Assembly (NCBI GenBank): GCA_036365515.1 | Contig: CM070877.1 | Location: 118,233,321-118,297,320, forward strand | DNA from: Torymus aiolomorphi | Lineage: Eukaryota > Arthropoda > Insecta > Hymenoptera > Torymidae | Direction of reading: 5' to 3' | DNA length: 64,000 nt | Shown: positions 46,117 to 57,783 of the stretch, in pieces | Position numbering within the stretch: position 1 is the stretch's first letter | Layout of the letters: each line of letters opens with the position of its first letter | Position numbers and translations under genes: made by a program | Notes under the pieces: generated by a model | What the model was told of the DNA's origin: nothing | The model's database searches: none | Seen by the model: only the letters and a program-made list of their open reading frames with translations

Positions 46117-47700
46117 AGGGAAATAACTTTTATAGTACTGTGACATATCTATGGTTTTCAGATATTTAGCTAAGTCAAGCAAATATTTAAATCTAGGTAC
46201 CAATAACAATAAAAAGGGTGTGCCCCTCATTTTTAAACATAGTTTTTTAATATTGTATGCTTAATCACGTACGAGTAAGCGTGAGCGAATGCATGTAAAA
46301 CTGCCTTACAATCAGTTTCTTTTTTGATTTTTTTTTTTAAATAAATCCGAATTTCGTTAGACACCCCAAGAATTAGTTAAGGGGGCTAGGCATCTTCTTT
46401 CTCTGAAATAAGAAGTCACATTTTAATACATAAATGTAAACTAATTATTTCATACTTTTTACATATAAAAGTGGGTATATTTACCTTACCTTAAAACTTT
46501 CTCCGATGGGCCTTTTATATGGTCCAGAACCATAGTCATCGATGAAACAAGTTTTTTCACTAACCGTAAGCTTTGAAATTTTCCTGTGGATGGATTGACT
46601 CCAGATTTGAACTAAATTACTCCTGAATAGTATAATTCTCATATGAGTGTAGGGATTTAGGATTAAATGTCGGAAAAAATTTTTACATCAGAAAAATTAT
46701 GAAAAAATATAAAAAATTTAAAAAAATTAAAAAAAAAACTCTTGAAAAACAGCACAATTTTTTTTTCTCATTAGATCAAAAATCCCTACACTCATATGAG
46801 AATTATATATATTATATATATTCAGGAGTAATTTAGTTCAAATCTGGAGTCAATCCATCCACAGGAAAATTTCAAAGCTTACGGTTAGTGAAAAAACTTG
46901 TTTCATCGATGACTATGGTTCTGGACCATATAAAAGGCCCATCGGAGAAAGTTTTAAGGTAAGGTAAATATACCCACTTTTATATGTAAAAAGTATGAAA
47001 TAATTAGTTTACATTTATGTATTAAAATGTGACTTCTTATTTCAGAGAAAAAAGGTGTCTAGCCCCCTTAAAGAAAATGTGTGTAGAAAAAAAAAGCAAT
47101 ACTTAGTTTAGACTAATTTACCGTTGTTTATGTGTAACCAAAAACTGATAATTTTTTACATGAGGGGCGCATCGACACCGTTTTCTTTAGCATAACATAA
47201 TTCACTTTCCACAAGAGGCACACTTATAACCAAAGTCACAGTTTGTTCATATTTCCAAGACGAGTAATTTACGCCCCAGAAAATTAAAAAAACACAAAAG
47301 TATTTTTTTTTTAATCGACAAATAAAGTTTAATTATTATTTTTACCAAAATAGAGCATCGCAGAGATAATTCTATGCACTTTTTTTAAATGTAGGTACAT
47401 TCAATCAGACAACATATTTTCGAATACTTAACAAGGAACGATAGCCTAAAAAAGTTAGTAAAGCATTTATAAAAGTTTTTTTTTAATGATGTAAAAAGGA
47501 TGAAAATTTCCGACAGTACGCAGGCAAAATCTCTAAATTTAGACCTTTTCCGATTGCCCATGAGCTTATCTTTGTTTAAAAGTGAGTTCTATGTAGTGGA
47601 ATATGTTACTGGAAATGGATTTTATAAATATTTGCTCCACTTAGATAGCTAAATATTTGAGAACCATAAGATATGTTACAGTACTGTAAAAGTTAAAAGT
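46117..47700. mobile_element. Outer inverted repeat enclosing a fold-back element
   Basis: 46,117-46,175 (ACTTTTATAGTACTGTGACA, ATGGTTTTCAGATATTTAGC) is matched inversely at 47,640-47,697. Similarity is imperfect, so this outer element is older than the insert. Confidence 0.55.
46381..47067. mobile_element. TTAA-flanked fold-back element with ~290-bp arms
   Basis: TTAA (46,377-46,380 and 47,068-47,071) flanks GGGGGCTAGGC...GCCTAGCCCCC-type ends. The arms are nearly identical for about 290 bp (TTTCTCCGATGGGCCTTTTA, GTCATCGATGAAACAAGTTT, GGAGTCAATCCATCC) around a spacer of about 110 bp. A TTAA duplication points to piggyBac- or Kolobok-type mobilisation. Non-coding. Confidence 0.85.
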
Positions 47701-47877
47701 TCTAGAGAATTGCTCATATACTGTATTAAAAAGGGGCATTTTCTTTCGGTGTACTGTCTTTAAAATCAATAACTATTGTTATGCAATATTTTACTAAACC
47801 AAAAAAGTCGTAAAACACATTAGGCAAATTTACCTATAAGTGTAACACAGAACTTTTCATACTTGTGTCTAGGTATA

Positions 47878-47970
47878 TATTTTTTCCTCACACCGGGCCG
47901 AAAGTGCCTCATTCCCGCCCGGCTCCGAAACGGAAATATGGCATTTTCGGCCTCGATGTGAGGAAAAATA
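47878..47970. repeat. GC-rich palindrome
   Basis: TTTTTCCTCACACCGGGCCGAAAGTGCC pairs with the inverse sequence ending GATGTGAGGAAAAA (arms of about 28 bp, a few mismatches). It stands alone in AT-rich DNA. Confidence 0.7.
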
Positions 47971-48354
47971 GTATACTATTTATACATTCTATTATAGGTT
48001 GTTAAACTGCAAAAATATTTGATAACCACGATTAATTAGTAATAGCTCAATTATTATGTACCATGAATACATAAATATTGTTAGCAGCTGTCATTTATAC
48101 TTGTACAAAGTCAATGACGTAAGGTATGTCACTGTGATTTCACTAAAAATCCAACATCTTAATACCGTATAAAATAGTTAAAAAAATGAAGTGCATGTAA
48201 CATTGTTAATAAAAACATTTTAATCCCTACCGCATGATATAAAAATTAAATTTTAACAGCAGATAATATTTTTCTATAAGTATAAGAGGTTAGTCTAACT
48301 TGAATTTATGACAGATTTTCATTTGTCAAATCCGGGCTTGACTAGAAAAACGTC

Positions 48355-48647
48355 ACAATATTAATTAAATTAAAAAAAAAAAATTACCAGGTGATGGATT
48401 CGAACCCTCATCAAAAGAACATCAATCAGGAACATTATCCACAGGACTAATGTTAACGACGTATATTTATAACATGGATGTAATATATAAGTTGTTCCCC
48501 CATTTGGTTTAGAGATTGGTGTTTACCATTAATTTGTTTTGTTATATATTTTTGGGATTTAGTCTACTTTTTTGTGATTAATATTGATTATCATTTTTAC
48601 ATACGAAATATGTATTGTGTTACCATTGCAGCCGGTATGGGAGGTAT
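48355..48647. repeat. Direct repeat copy 1 with tRNA-like head
   Basis: ACAATATTAATTAAAT to GCCGGTATGGGAGGTAT, about 293 bp, also present at 49,605-49,920. The minus strand at about 48,386-48,455 has box A-like TAGTCCTGTGG and perfect box B GGTTCGAATCC, so the family looks tRNA-derived. Confidence 0.75.
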
Positions 48648-49604
48648 CCCGACCAGAAATAAAATCAATATAAAATAAGGCCTTGATCAAGATCTTGATT
48701 GTACTGATCCAGTCCTGATCAAGATACTGATCAATACCGAATCAAGGTGGTGTATTCGAGTCAAAAATGTAACTTTTTTCCTTTTTTATAATGAAGTACA
48801 TAATAAAATAATCATATTAATTTCAATATTGTCTACTAAAAGCAATTGTACCATGTCTTGTAATTACCTAAAATAGTTATACAAAAATTAATATCATTAT
48901 TCCTGGTCTTTATAAATGCGGCCTTTAAAAATAGATATTTAAAAAAAAAGTTAACAAAAAAAAAGGAAAGAAATAATAATAGATACAATATTGACAATAA
49001 TACAATACAATTAATATTTAACGCGACTATAACAATCAAGTTTAAGCATTTTCTTATTACGTTTAGGTGCGTTTACGGAAACGGGTTGCTTATTAATTTT
49101 TCTGTCTCTAAAATCTTTTGTCATCCATTTAACGTTATTAAAAATGTGCATCTTTAAAAAAAATTTTATAACATAATTTCGATGTTCTAAATACGCGTCG
49201 TTTCCAAAAAAAAAATACTATGATTTACTAGCAATTGATTTTTTATTAATTGATACAAATTCTTAGTTTATAAAAAATGAATTATAATAACATCATTTTA
49301 AAAATATAAATATAATATTTTCTAAACTAAATAAGAAATAAGTCGTTATTTCCACTATATTATTTATTATTCTCTTTCTTCCACCGTTTTATTTACAATA
49401 ATTATATAAAAATACTATTGAAAAGTTCAATATAATTTCTACATGTCATGAGATTGTAATGAAGTATTTTAAAGTTTTTTTTATATAATAATTTGTAAAT
49501 AAAACAAAAAAATATCTAACGCATTTTGAACAGTACCTCCAAGGTAGTGCGGAAAAAATTCAAAAATTGCAAAAATTAAGCAGCAGAAACAAAGGTACAG
49601 TCTT
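48648..49604. other. AT-rich DNA between the two repeats, no gene seen
   Basis: It starts with a TTGATCAAGATCTTGAT palindrome region (48,690-48,745); the remainder is A/T-rich. Confidence 0.4.
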
Positions 49605-49920
49605 ACAATATTAATTAAATTTAAAAAAAATTACCAGGTGATGGATTCGAACCCTCATCAAAAGAACATCAATCAGGAACATTATCCACAGGACTAATGC
49701 TAACGACGTATATTTATAACATAGATGTAATATATAAGTTGTTCCCCCATTTGGTTTAGAGATTGGTGTTTACCATTAATTTGTTTTGTTATATATTTTT
49801 GGGATTTAGTCTACTTTTTTGTGATTAATATTGATAACTGACATTTTTGTAATGCACAGTTCATCATTTTTACATACGAAATATGTATTGTGTTACCATT
49901 ACAGCCGGTATGGGAGGTAT
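49605..49920. repeat. Direct repeat copy 2 with tRNA-like head
   Basis: Nearly identical to copy 1 except for a ~27-bp extra segment (AACTGACATTTTTGTAATGC...) at about 49,835. The tRNA-like head is at about 49,633-49,703. Sequence beyond GGGAGGTAT differs between the copies. Confidence 0.75.
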
Positions 49921-51330
49921 GTTATCGGTCGTGCGTCAATTCAGTCAGCTGTTCACGAAACGTTCCGAAATCGACTGCCGCGCTGCGCGTGGTCGGGGTG
50001 CATACTACGTTCGGGATGCCTCAGTCTCCCTATAAGCTTTACGCTTCTATTAGTGTCTATCTTCGTTGCTAACGTCAAGGCGCTGGTGACGGGGACGGAA
50101 AAGAAGAGCCAGACTGTCGAGTGCTATATGTAGTAGTGCCGAGCCTTTTCCTTATTTTCGTCTCCCGTTCGCCGTGTCTGTGTGCACCAACGGTTATTTT
50201 TCGTAATTGAGATTGTAGTGCCAAAGTACGAGAGCCACGTTCGGGCGGCTGTACTTTTATTAGTTAGAAACGCGCAAACCGTACCGCCGTGCGCGCGTAA
50301 GTATACCTATTGTACACAATCGCGTCGCCCGACTCCCGGCTTCCCCAACGATGACAACGGCTGCTATTATACGGCGTCCTGGTGGATGTCATCCCTCTCA
50401 TCGTGTCCGGCGCGGTTGATGGTGACTCGTCGGAATCAGCAAGGCAGCAGAGTCAGCAACAGAAGCAGATTTGGTACGCCCTTTCTCGTTCCTAACCTCT
50501 CTGATGGGGGGGGCTGATGGAACTTTTCTCTTGTTTCAGGTATCTGGGGCAGCGAGAGGAGTAAACGATGAGCACTGCTTCAGACTTTCTCTTGGGTATG
50601 GTGATGTTGTTAGAGTCAATTATTTATTAGCCATATGTGGTTTTAGGTGTTTAACTCTCCCTGCTTGGCCCATAGTAGTGGCTGCGTGTAGCTCATTTGC
50701 TGCTTGTGCCTTGGTCGGCTCCTATGCTGAGCCTGTTCCTAACAGTGAGACAACGAGTGAAGGTCACCACTAGATCTTCCCTTCCACCAGATGACGTGGC
50801 TGCTAATCTAGTTACTGGCTCCTGGTTCGATTATCTTGAACAGACTGACATCCATGAGTAGCGCCAACCTGGACCAGCCAGCTTTACTTTACTGCTTCTG
50901 CAGCCCCAGCAGTGATTCAAGAGTGTCAGTGCTTTATGATGTGAGGGATAGGTAATGAAGGACTGGGGAAAAACTTAAGAAGTACAGTGTGTGTGTTTAG
51001 ATGCGTTACGGGTAGGTAGTTATTACTCGTAAGATTAGTTCGGCATATTAATTTATAAGTTTAGCCAGTGTATAAGAACTCGCCTCAGGGAGTCTGTTGT
51101 ATTAAAATACATCATTATGTATTTCGCAGACTATCCAGTGAGACTTGCCTATTTAATAGTTTTCTACAGCACTATAAGACTGACAAAGCCAGCTAGAACA
51201 TTACATTACATAAACATTCTTTATAAACGTTACAAAATCTACAGCATATATTATTCAAGAGTTTTTTTTTAATATGATATTACTTTAATATGTACTTATA
51301 TAATATTACGTAATTTTGATTCTTTTAGTT
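49921..51330. other. Unassigned, GC-balanced region with promoter and splice-like signals
   Basis: Composition differs from the AT-rich surroundings. TCAGTCAGC (49,938), a strong GTAAGT donor (about 50,297) and CTTGTTTCAG (about 50,539) could delimit a leader exon and intron. Frames of 100-111 codons (49,831-50,133, 50,182-50,517, 50,471-50,773) show no domain. The stretch 50,985-51,170 ends TTTTCTACA and might be an old LTR. I cannot identify it. Confidence 0.3.
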
Positions 51331-51339
51331 CAGCATCAA

Positions 51340-52180
51340 TTTATTTTTATTTATTTACTTATTGAAACCAAAAATTTACAAAGTAAATCCTACGTAAGTA
51401 AATCAATTACCTGACTGTAGGTCCGGTAGATAAAAAAAAATTTCTAGCTAACTTACGTACTAATTTCATAACTGTTATTCATATGTATCTCAAAAAGAAA
51501 AAACAGAGAGAACAGTAGTGTGTGTATTCATAACATAATGTGAATAATTTGTTTATATCGCTTAGGTCCTGTGAACATAGTTAACAGGTTAAGCTATGTA
51601 TTCTTATTTATAATTTGTTATAAAAACAGTAACATAAAATAATTATATATTTTTAGCAATCCAATTTTTTAAATTTTTCTTAATAGTAATTCTATTACAT
51701 TCTAAGTTCTTTAGATCATTTGGTAAAGAATTATAAGTTCTGACAGCTTCTATGTAGCAGTTTTTGTTACTTATTGTTTTAGTTTTTTTGGTATCTGTAT
51801 ACTTTTATTTCTTGTATTAATTGTTTATCTCTGATATCTACTTTTTAGTTACTCATAATAATATTAGTTCTTCAATCGCAAAAGTATTTTTATGTATAAT
51901 TTTCAAGATTTTGCTGTGTGTAGATTTTGTAATGGTCGTAAACTATTCATACATAAACCACCCTAAGCTATTTTTTATCCCATAATTTATAATGCTATTA
52001 AAAAGAGCATAATATAGTATCAACAATATTTTATTTTGCACAATATTTGTCATTTTATAAAAAATGAAAAGTAGATATTTCATTTTTAATTATGTTTTTA
52101 ATGTATTTATCCCATTTAACACTGTAATCAAACGTAATTTTGTATCTTATTATTATATTTTTATAATTATATGATCTTTG
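51340..52180 (-). pseudogene. Decayed non-LTR retrotransposon, RT C-terminal part
   Basis: Minus-strand fragments read YYALFNSIINYGI (about 52,040-51,990) and TKTISNKNCYIEAVRTYNS / LPNDLKNL (about 51,800-51,705), the same C-terminal motifs as the 12.4-13.8 kb element. An AT-rich simple tail lies near 51,340-51,360. Stops and shifts throughout. Confidence 0.65.
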
Positions 52181-52558
52181 AAATGTTATATTGATTTTTC
52201 CGATCTAATTTATAGCTATTGTATTTCATATTTCTGTGTTAAATCGAATTCTGTTAAATAATAAGCGAAAATTGACTATATAAGTTGTATTGAGGTGTTA
52301 AAAATCGTGTTTATAGATTTAGATCATCAGGGATTCGTTGTACATAAAAATGTTAATTGAAAATGTTAAAATGATATCTATGTCTTTTGTGTTTAACATT
52401 TTTGTGTAAAGTAAAATCCTTGAACAATAAGCGAAAATCGTCCATTTTATGTATATTTAAGCGTTAAAAATCGTTTTTATGAGTTTAGCTAGTCAGGAAT
52501 TGATTGTGCAAAAAAAGTGTTCAATAGGAAAAAGTTGTGTTGTTTAAATATTACCTAT

Positions 52559-52855
52559 TGTTGATTTCAACGATCAAATTACAAAAAGAATACAGGGCGT
52601 GTGAGGTTTTCTGGGTGCAGGCACTTGAAATGACAACCAGACTCGTGAGGAAAAAATCAGCTTTATATCAATTCAAAGGGTTTTACAAGAGCTACTACTC
52701 GGGAGCTTGGAGACGTGCTCCTCACTCGTGCGATTCCCATCGCCAACTGACTTTCGAATTCAGTCCCCGCAAGAGGCGCTCACGATCGCTCTGTTTCTCG
52801 CTACGCTCGCGAATCAGTCCCGCCGAGACTCTATGTTTTCTCTCAATTTACAACA
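52559..52855 (-). repeat. BEL 3' LTR
   Basis: TGTTGATTTCAAC...CAATTTACAACA as written on the plus strand. Two differences from the other LTR were seen (TTCAAAGG/TCCAAAGG and GGCGCT/GGTGCT). Confidence 0.93.
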
Positions 52856-52966
52856 TCCTCCCACCTTTGAGGTCTTACCTCAAACATAACAAGTAAATCG
52901 CCATTATACACGTCAATATTAAATCATTTATCAAACTCGAACTTACTCATCTTAAAACTAAACATC

Positions 52967-54658
52967 TTATCGAATTCTCGGTTTGACAGTTCTACCGGAT
53001 CTTGTAACATATTTGTTGTTAATAATTGGTGATTTTAGTGTTTTAGTTTCTATTTTATTTCTAATAGTTTTTATTTCCGCAGGCCTAACTTCTTTTAAAG
53101 ACGGTGTACCCGCTTTTTCATCTGAAAAAGAAAGTTCCAACGGATACACGCGCTGAATCGGTCGCGTCAATTCGCTTTTACACGTCTTTATCTTTAACAT
53201 ACGAACGATTCCGTCTCGTCCCGGAATTAGTGTAGTCACAATGCCGAGAGGCCAGTCGATTCTCTTACTAGCGTCATCGCCTATCAACACAACATCTCCC
53301 ACTTTAATCTTTCTCTCTTCCTTGGCAGTGTTCGAACCTTTCAAGAAACCGAGGTACTCCGACCGAAAACGTTTACGCAGATCAAATTTTAACTTTTGCC
53401 GGTATCGCAACCGCATGCTTAAACTACCGGTTTCAATGCAATCACAATTCGAAACGCGCTCACTAGGTACATCATGGAAAAACATCGACGGCGTTAAAGC
53501 CTTTAAATCCGAAGGATCGTCTGAAAGGTTCGATAACGGCCGGGAATTAATAAGCGCTTCGCAATCACACAGTATTGTACACATTTCTTCGTAGGTGAGA
53601 CAGGCTTTTCCTAATACTTTTCGCAAAATTTGTTTGACCGAGCGCACAAGGCGCTCCCACCAACCACCCCACCACGCGGCCGAGGGGGGGTTGAAACGCC
53701 ACTCAATTTTTTGAGTTGAGCTGTACGTCGCGATCACTGTCCAGTCTAGCTTATCGGCGAGATTTTTGAACCCTACAAAATTGGTCCCGTTATCACTATA
53801 TATAGTCGACGGCCTACCCCGTCGAGCAATAAAGCGTCGCAGCGCTTCTATAAATGCCGGAGTAGAGAGTGACCCGACCAATTCAAGATGAATCGCCCGA
53901 TAAACCGCGCACGTAAATAGGCATATCCATACCTTCTGTTCTCCGCGCAAATACAAAGGACCCGCGAAATCTACGCCTGTCACTTCAAAAACGGCAGCGT
54001 CGCGCACGCGATTAATAGGTAACGGTGCCGGGGCGCTTTCCAAACGCTTCACCGCATGTCGCTTACATCTAATACATTTATTGATTACACTACGAACGAT
54101 ACGCCTAGCTGCTATAATCCAGTATTTCTCGCGAAGTTGACTCATGAGAATCTGTACTCCCGCGTGCTGTTTCTTATGTTCATACTCAACCATACGTCTT
54201 ACTATTAAATGTTTTGAATCAAGAAGGATGGGAGCGCAAAATTCAGCAGCATCATCGCGATTAAATATTTTAGTTTTGATTCTCATGAGCCCATTTTCGT
54301 CGTGAAATATCTCAAAATTTTTAATTTTTTCATCGTTTGAGCTTATAAACATCTCTTTCTGTACAATACATATTAAAACAGTCTCCGCGCTAACAATCTC
54401 ATCGCTCTTTAATTCTCCGCGTCGTCTCAGCTTTGCAGTGTTTCGAGCATTGTACACAAAACGACGTATCCATGCAATCATTCGAATGATTTTTAGATAA
54501 TTAGAAAAATACCGCGCACACCATGACTCGACTACGTCGGGGACCGTGCTCGATACACCGCTAGCTATCGTGACGATCGCATTTTTCCTACACTCTGCAT
54601 AAATCAAACTTTCATCGGAGTCACATTCGGACGAAGGCCACTGATTTTCTTCTTTCAA
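52967..54658 (-). CDS. BEL/Pao integrase domain (563 codons, in-frame after an upstream stop)
   Basis: This is the C-terminal part of Pol. Order: linker, a zinc-binding H-x-H/C-x-C segment (EHKKQHAG, KCIRCKRH), integrase core with VTGVDFAGPLY (Asp), IYSDNGTNFVG (Asp) and a WERLVRSVK Glu region, then a DUF5641-like tail (KVGDVVLIGDDASKRIDWPLG, TRPIQRVYPLE). All catalytic residues are visible and the frame is uninterrupted. It is in the same frame as the RNase H part and separated from it only by one TAG near 54,803, so originally one polyprotein. The stop at 52,967 is the natural end, about 110 bp before the 3' LTR. Confidence 0.88.
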   Translation of the reverse strand: MKEENQWPSSECDSDESLIYAECRKNAIVTIASGVSSTVPDVVESWCARYFSNYLKIIRMIAWIRRFVYNARNTAKLRRRGELKSDEIVSAETVLICIVQKEMFISSNDEKIKNFEIFHDENGLMRIKTKIFNRDDAAEFCAPILLDSKHLIVRRMVEYEHKKQHAGVQILMSQLREKYWIIAARRIVRSVINKCIRCKRHAVKRLESAPAPLPINRVRDAAVFEVTGVDFAGPLYLRGEQKVWICLFTCAVYRAIHLELVGSLSTPAFIEALRRFIARRGRPSTIYSDNGTNFVGFKNLADKLDWTVIATYSSTQKIEWRFNPPSAAWWGGWWERLVRSVKQILRKVLGKACLTYEEMCTILCDCEALINSRPLSNLSDDPSDLKALTPSMFFHDVPSERVSNCDCIETGSLSMRLRYRQKLKFDLRKRFRSEYLGFLKGSNTAKEERKIKVGDVVLIGDDASKRIDWPLGIVTTLIPGRDGIVRMLKIKTCKSELTRPIQRVYPLELSFSDEKAGTPSLKEVRPAEIKTIRNKIETKTLKSPIINNKYVTRSGRTVKPRIR

Positions 54659-54802
54659 CCATTGTGGACCCTCCCACCATCTGCACGCAACAAGGTGTTC
54701 GGCGGAGCAGCCTCGAGAAGGTAAATCTGCGGGGTTGCACTCTCCAGGAACGTGCCTCCAATCTTCTGTGCAGCTAAGGCGCCGAATCTCTTGAACTCTG
54801 TT

Positions 54803-56084
54803 CTAAACAAACGTGTTCCACGGAGCGTCTCTTTTGATCCATGCGAGTACGGTCGTTGAATCCGACCAGTAATACATTTTTAGATTATTTAGCTTAAGCG
54901 CTTCTACTACTGACGAGGCCAATCTAGCTCCAATTGTCGTAGCCAATAATTCCAATCGAGGAATTGTCATTCCTTTTAGCGGGGCTACACGTACTTTGGC
55001 CGCTAAGAGACACATAAGCGTAGCCGCTGTGGCTGCCGTAGGCACTTTCAATTCTTTCAAACTCGGCAAGCCTTTCAGCCAGGTTTGATGTTCAGCCGAT
55101 AATCTCGTCCAAAGCAGTGTCCCAGCCAATATTTGATAGCCATGCCTTTTGCAGCATCAATTTTGGGCGAATCATTACTGGGCCCGCCACACCAAGGGAA
55201 TCGAAAATGCGATGAGCGGCGGACAAAAGGCTGCGTTTCGTTGGAGTCAATGGCGTCAGATTGTCTAAAAAGCATAAATTAAGTGATAATGTATCATCAT
55301 ACTTATCCCAAATCATACCCAAAGCCATGGTTTTCTTGGGGTCGGGGTCGCCGTTGTATTCCCATCCTCTCAAAATAAAGCGTCCTTCGTCCATTATCGA
55401 TGTAGCCTGCGCAATGAATTCATCGCGCTCCTGCTCCGTGTAGACGCTGCAGATACAATTATCCACGTAAAAGGACATCGCTAGCTTTTCGATGATCCAC
55501 TCGCAGTATGTTTTGGAAAGCTCGCCGTCACGCGCACGTTGTAGATGGAGCTCAATAACTGCGGCCAAAATAAAGGGGCTGCAAGACACTCCAAAAACGA
55601 CTCTGCAGTGTCGCAGCGTCTCGACGACTTTTCCATTTAATAGCAAAAAACGAAGGCTGTCTCGATCCATGGAGGCGATGCTTATTTGTAAAAATGCCCT
55701 CTTTATGTCTGAGATGATTCCGATCTTTCTTTTCCTGAATAACAGCAGACACGCTGGTAGAAGCTCTATGAGATTGGGCCCTTTATCGAGGCATTGATTT
55801 AACGACGGTGCATTTTTCTCTCGAGCAGACGCGTCAAATACTGGCCTGATCGGCGTGGAGCTGCTCTCTTTGAAAACCGGCCGATGCGGCAAATAATGGC
55901 TTACGCAGCTCAACTCATTCTCAGGTACCCTCTCAACTACTCCTTCAGCTACCCATTCCTGGAAAACATTATAATAATCATTTTCATTGTCGTTATTTTT
56001 TAACTTTTGTACCGTGTTAAAAAGTCTATTTTTCGCGAGCGTTTGATTAGCAGGCAACGGCGGGTGATCTTCTATCCACGGCAA
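54803..56084 (-). pseudogene. BEL/Pao reverse transcriptase and RNase H, one frame change
   Basis: Frame 56,084-55,092 starts LPWIEDHPPLP, then RPVFDASAREKNAPSLNQCL, IISDIKRAFLQI (catalytic Asp) and the BEL-specific SFYVDNC box, with RFILRGWEYNG after it. Near 55,092-55,129 the frame changes, and 55,129-54,803 carries the connection (LLWTRLSAEHQTWL) and RNase H (IPRLELLATTIGARLAS, YYWSDSTTVLAWI). The frame change prevents a joined product unless it is a programmed shift, for which I see no slippery site. Confidence 0.88.
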
Positions 56085-56768
56085 TTAAACCTCGTATCTC
56101 CCTTCGCTGTTTATTTTAACAGTTTGGCGAAACTGTTTCCGGACCTCTATATCACGCTGCGCCTCACTCTTCTTCGAGACTGGATCCTTGATTCCTATGG
56201 TGTCTAACTTCCACATATCGGATACATCCGCCTGGTTGAGAAACAAAGATGTGGCCATGAGAGCGCTGCTCTCCTCGCGTTCCGATTCTTTGGGCTCGCC
56301 CATGACCGACCAACCCAGCAATGTTTCGATTGCTGTCAATCCATTAGTTAAAGCGTGGCGCGCGCCGGTAAAAAGTTTCCCCGCTACGTCAGCACCAATC
56401 AAAATATCTATATTTTTCCGATTACTTGCTACATCTGTCAAAACAACATTCTTTTCCTTCAAAAAATCTAACCAAGGAGCGGGCTTTATACATGACACGT
56501 CACCACAAATTACGTCTTGGTTGGTGGCTTTAAAATTACAAGCGTACTCACCATCGAGGCTCTTTAACCGTAACTGAAAAATACTGTGTACCTTAGATGC
56601 CGTTTTGCTGCCTCCGAAAAGCGAGTGTGTGATTTCCTGTGTGGCTACATGTTGATATCCTAACCTTCGAGCAAGCGCGTCAGTAACATAAGACCTCTGT
56701 GAACCCGTATCAATAACAGCTCTAGCCGTAACCTCCAAAACGTCGTTGAATGCTTTGACTAGTAACAT
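56085..56768 (-). CDS. BEL/Pao aspartic protease region (DUF1758-like)
   Basis: LEVTARAVIDTGSQRSYVT holds the D-T-G active site, followed by LLGWSVMG typical of the protease-to-RT linker in BEL elements. The frame ends in a single TAA directly before the conserved LPW of the RT N-terminus; the reading frame is unchanged across it, so the stop is a point lesion. The first residues used here begin at the first Met after the TAG ending the gag frame, and the frame is open between. Confidence 0.85.
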   Translation of the reverse strand: MLLVKAFNDVLEVTARAVIDTGSQRSYVTDALARRLGYQHVATQEITHSLFGGSKTASKVHSIFQLRLKSLDGEYACNFKATNQDVICGDVSCIKPAPWLDFLKEKNVVLTDVASNRKNIDILIGADVAGKLFTGARHALTNGLTAIETLLGWSVMGEPKESEREESSALMATSLFLNQADVSDMWKLDTIGIKDPVSKKSEAQRDIEVRKQFRQTVKINSEGRYEV

Positions 56769-56822
56769 CTGTAGATAGACGGTCGGAGCATCTTGAACGC
56801 TGTACAGGCTATGCTCGCTAGT

Positions 56823-57770
56823 CTATTTTGTCTTAAACGGCTCTTCGGTTTTTTCAGCATCGATCGGCGTGTGCATTTCGGCGCACATAATTAAAACGTG
56901 CTTCTTTCCGCACCAAGCGCACTTGACGTTTGAACGACATCGATTGTATGTATGCCCCGTCTTGAGACAGTTATAGCAGCATTTGTTTTCTTTGACGATT
57001 GCGCGCTTTCTTTCTACAGTCATTTTTCGCGCAGAGCCACATTCACACGAGTCATGCGGCGCTCCGCAAAATATACACTTCACGGTTTTGCTCGCATTTG
57101 TTGACAATAGGCCCGCTGCGGTGGTGACATCTTTTTTCGGCTCGCTTCGCGACTTCGTTTTCGGGAGTTTTTCTTCCTTGGCCGATAAGGAGAATCCCTG
57201 CATTGCCATGCTGACTCTTTCTTCGTTCTGTACCTCAGCTTGTAGAAATTTCATCAGCGTGGTCAATCGCGCGTCCGCTTCCGCCACTTTTCCCGCTTCA
57301 CTCATGGAGCTGCGCTGCCATGTACGTAGGACCTCCTCCGGCAACGCTGGCTCCACTAGGGGGAATAACATGACCGCGCAATTCTTGGCGGTGACGCCGA
57401 GCGTTTCGAGCGCGCGCATCTGCGTTTCGAGTTGATCGTATAGACTAGAGAGACCAATGTTCTCGGTCTTTTTCATGACGTTTTTCAACACAAGTTCCAG
57501 CAACTCGCGCACGTACACTTCGATAAGTAAATCGTTCCTTCCGAAACGCTCCTCTAAACTTTCAACCGCTTTAGCGTAATTGTCACCGGTCGGAGGAAAA
57601 CTGTGCACGAGATCGTATGCGCGTGAACCCGCGACGACTGCTTGTAGAAGGTATTGAAACTTATCCTCAATCGTGATTCTATCGTCCTTATGCACCTTCT
57701 TAAATTGACTCCAGAATGTCAGCCAGTCGCGCGTGTTTCCACTGAATTTTGGAATTTCCAGTTTCGGCAA
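56823..57770 (-). CDS. BEL/Pao Gag (DUF1759-like) with zinc knuckles
   Basis: LPKLEIPKFSGNTRDWLTFW is the standard start of the BEL capsid domain; VEVLRTWQR-type helices follow. The C-terminal part has CIFCGAPHDSCEC, CCYNCLKTGHTYNRC (CCHC) and CAWCGKKHVLIMC zinc-binding clusters that would bind RNA. The start is TTG-context in the broken frame; upstream sequence belongs to the next entry. It ends at a TAG in frame with the protease. Confidence 0.88.
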   Translation of the reverse strand: MPKLEIPKFSGNTRDWLTFWSQFKKVHKDDRITIEDKFQYLLQAVVAGSRAYDLVHSFPPTGDNYAKAVESLEERFGRNDLLIEVYVRELLELVLKNVMKKTENIGLSSLYDQLETQMRALETLGVTAKNCAVMLFPLVEPALPEEVLRTWQRSSMSEAGKVAEADARLTTLMKFLQAEVQNEERVSMAMQGFSLSAKEEKLPKTKSRSEPKKDVTTAAGLLSTNASKTVKCIFCGAPHDSCECGSARKMTVERKRAIVKENKCCYNCLKTGHTYNRCRSNVKCAWCGKKHVLIMCAEMHTPIDAEKTEEPFKTK

Positions 57771-57783
57771 TCTATGCGACAGT

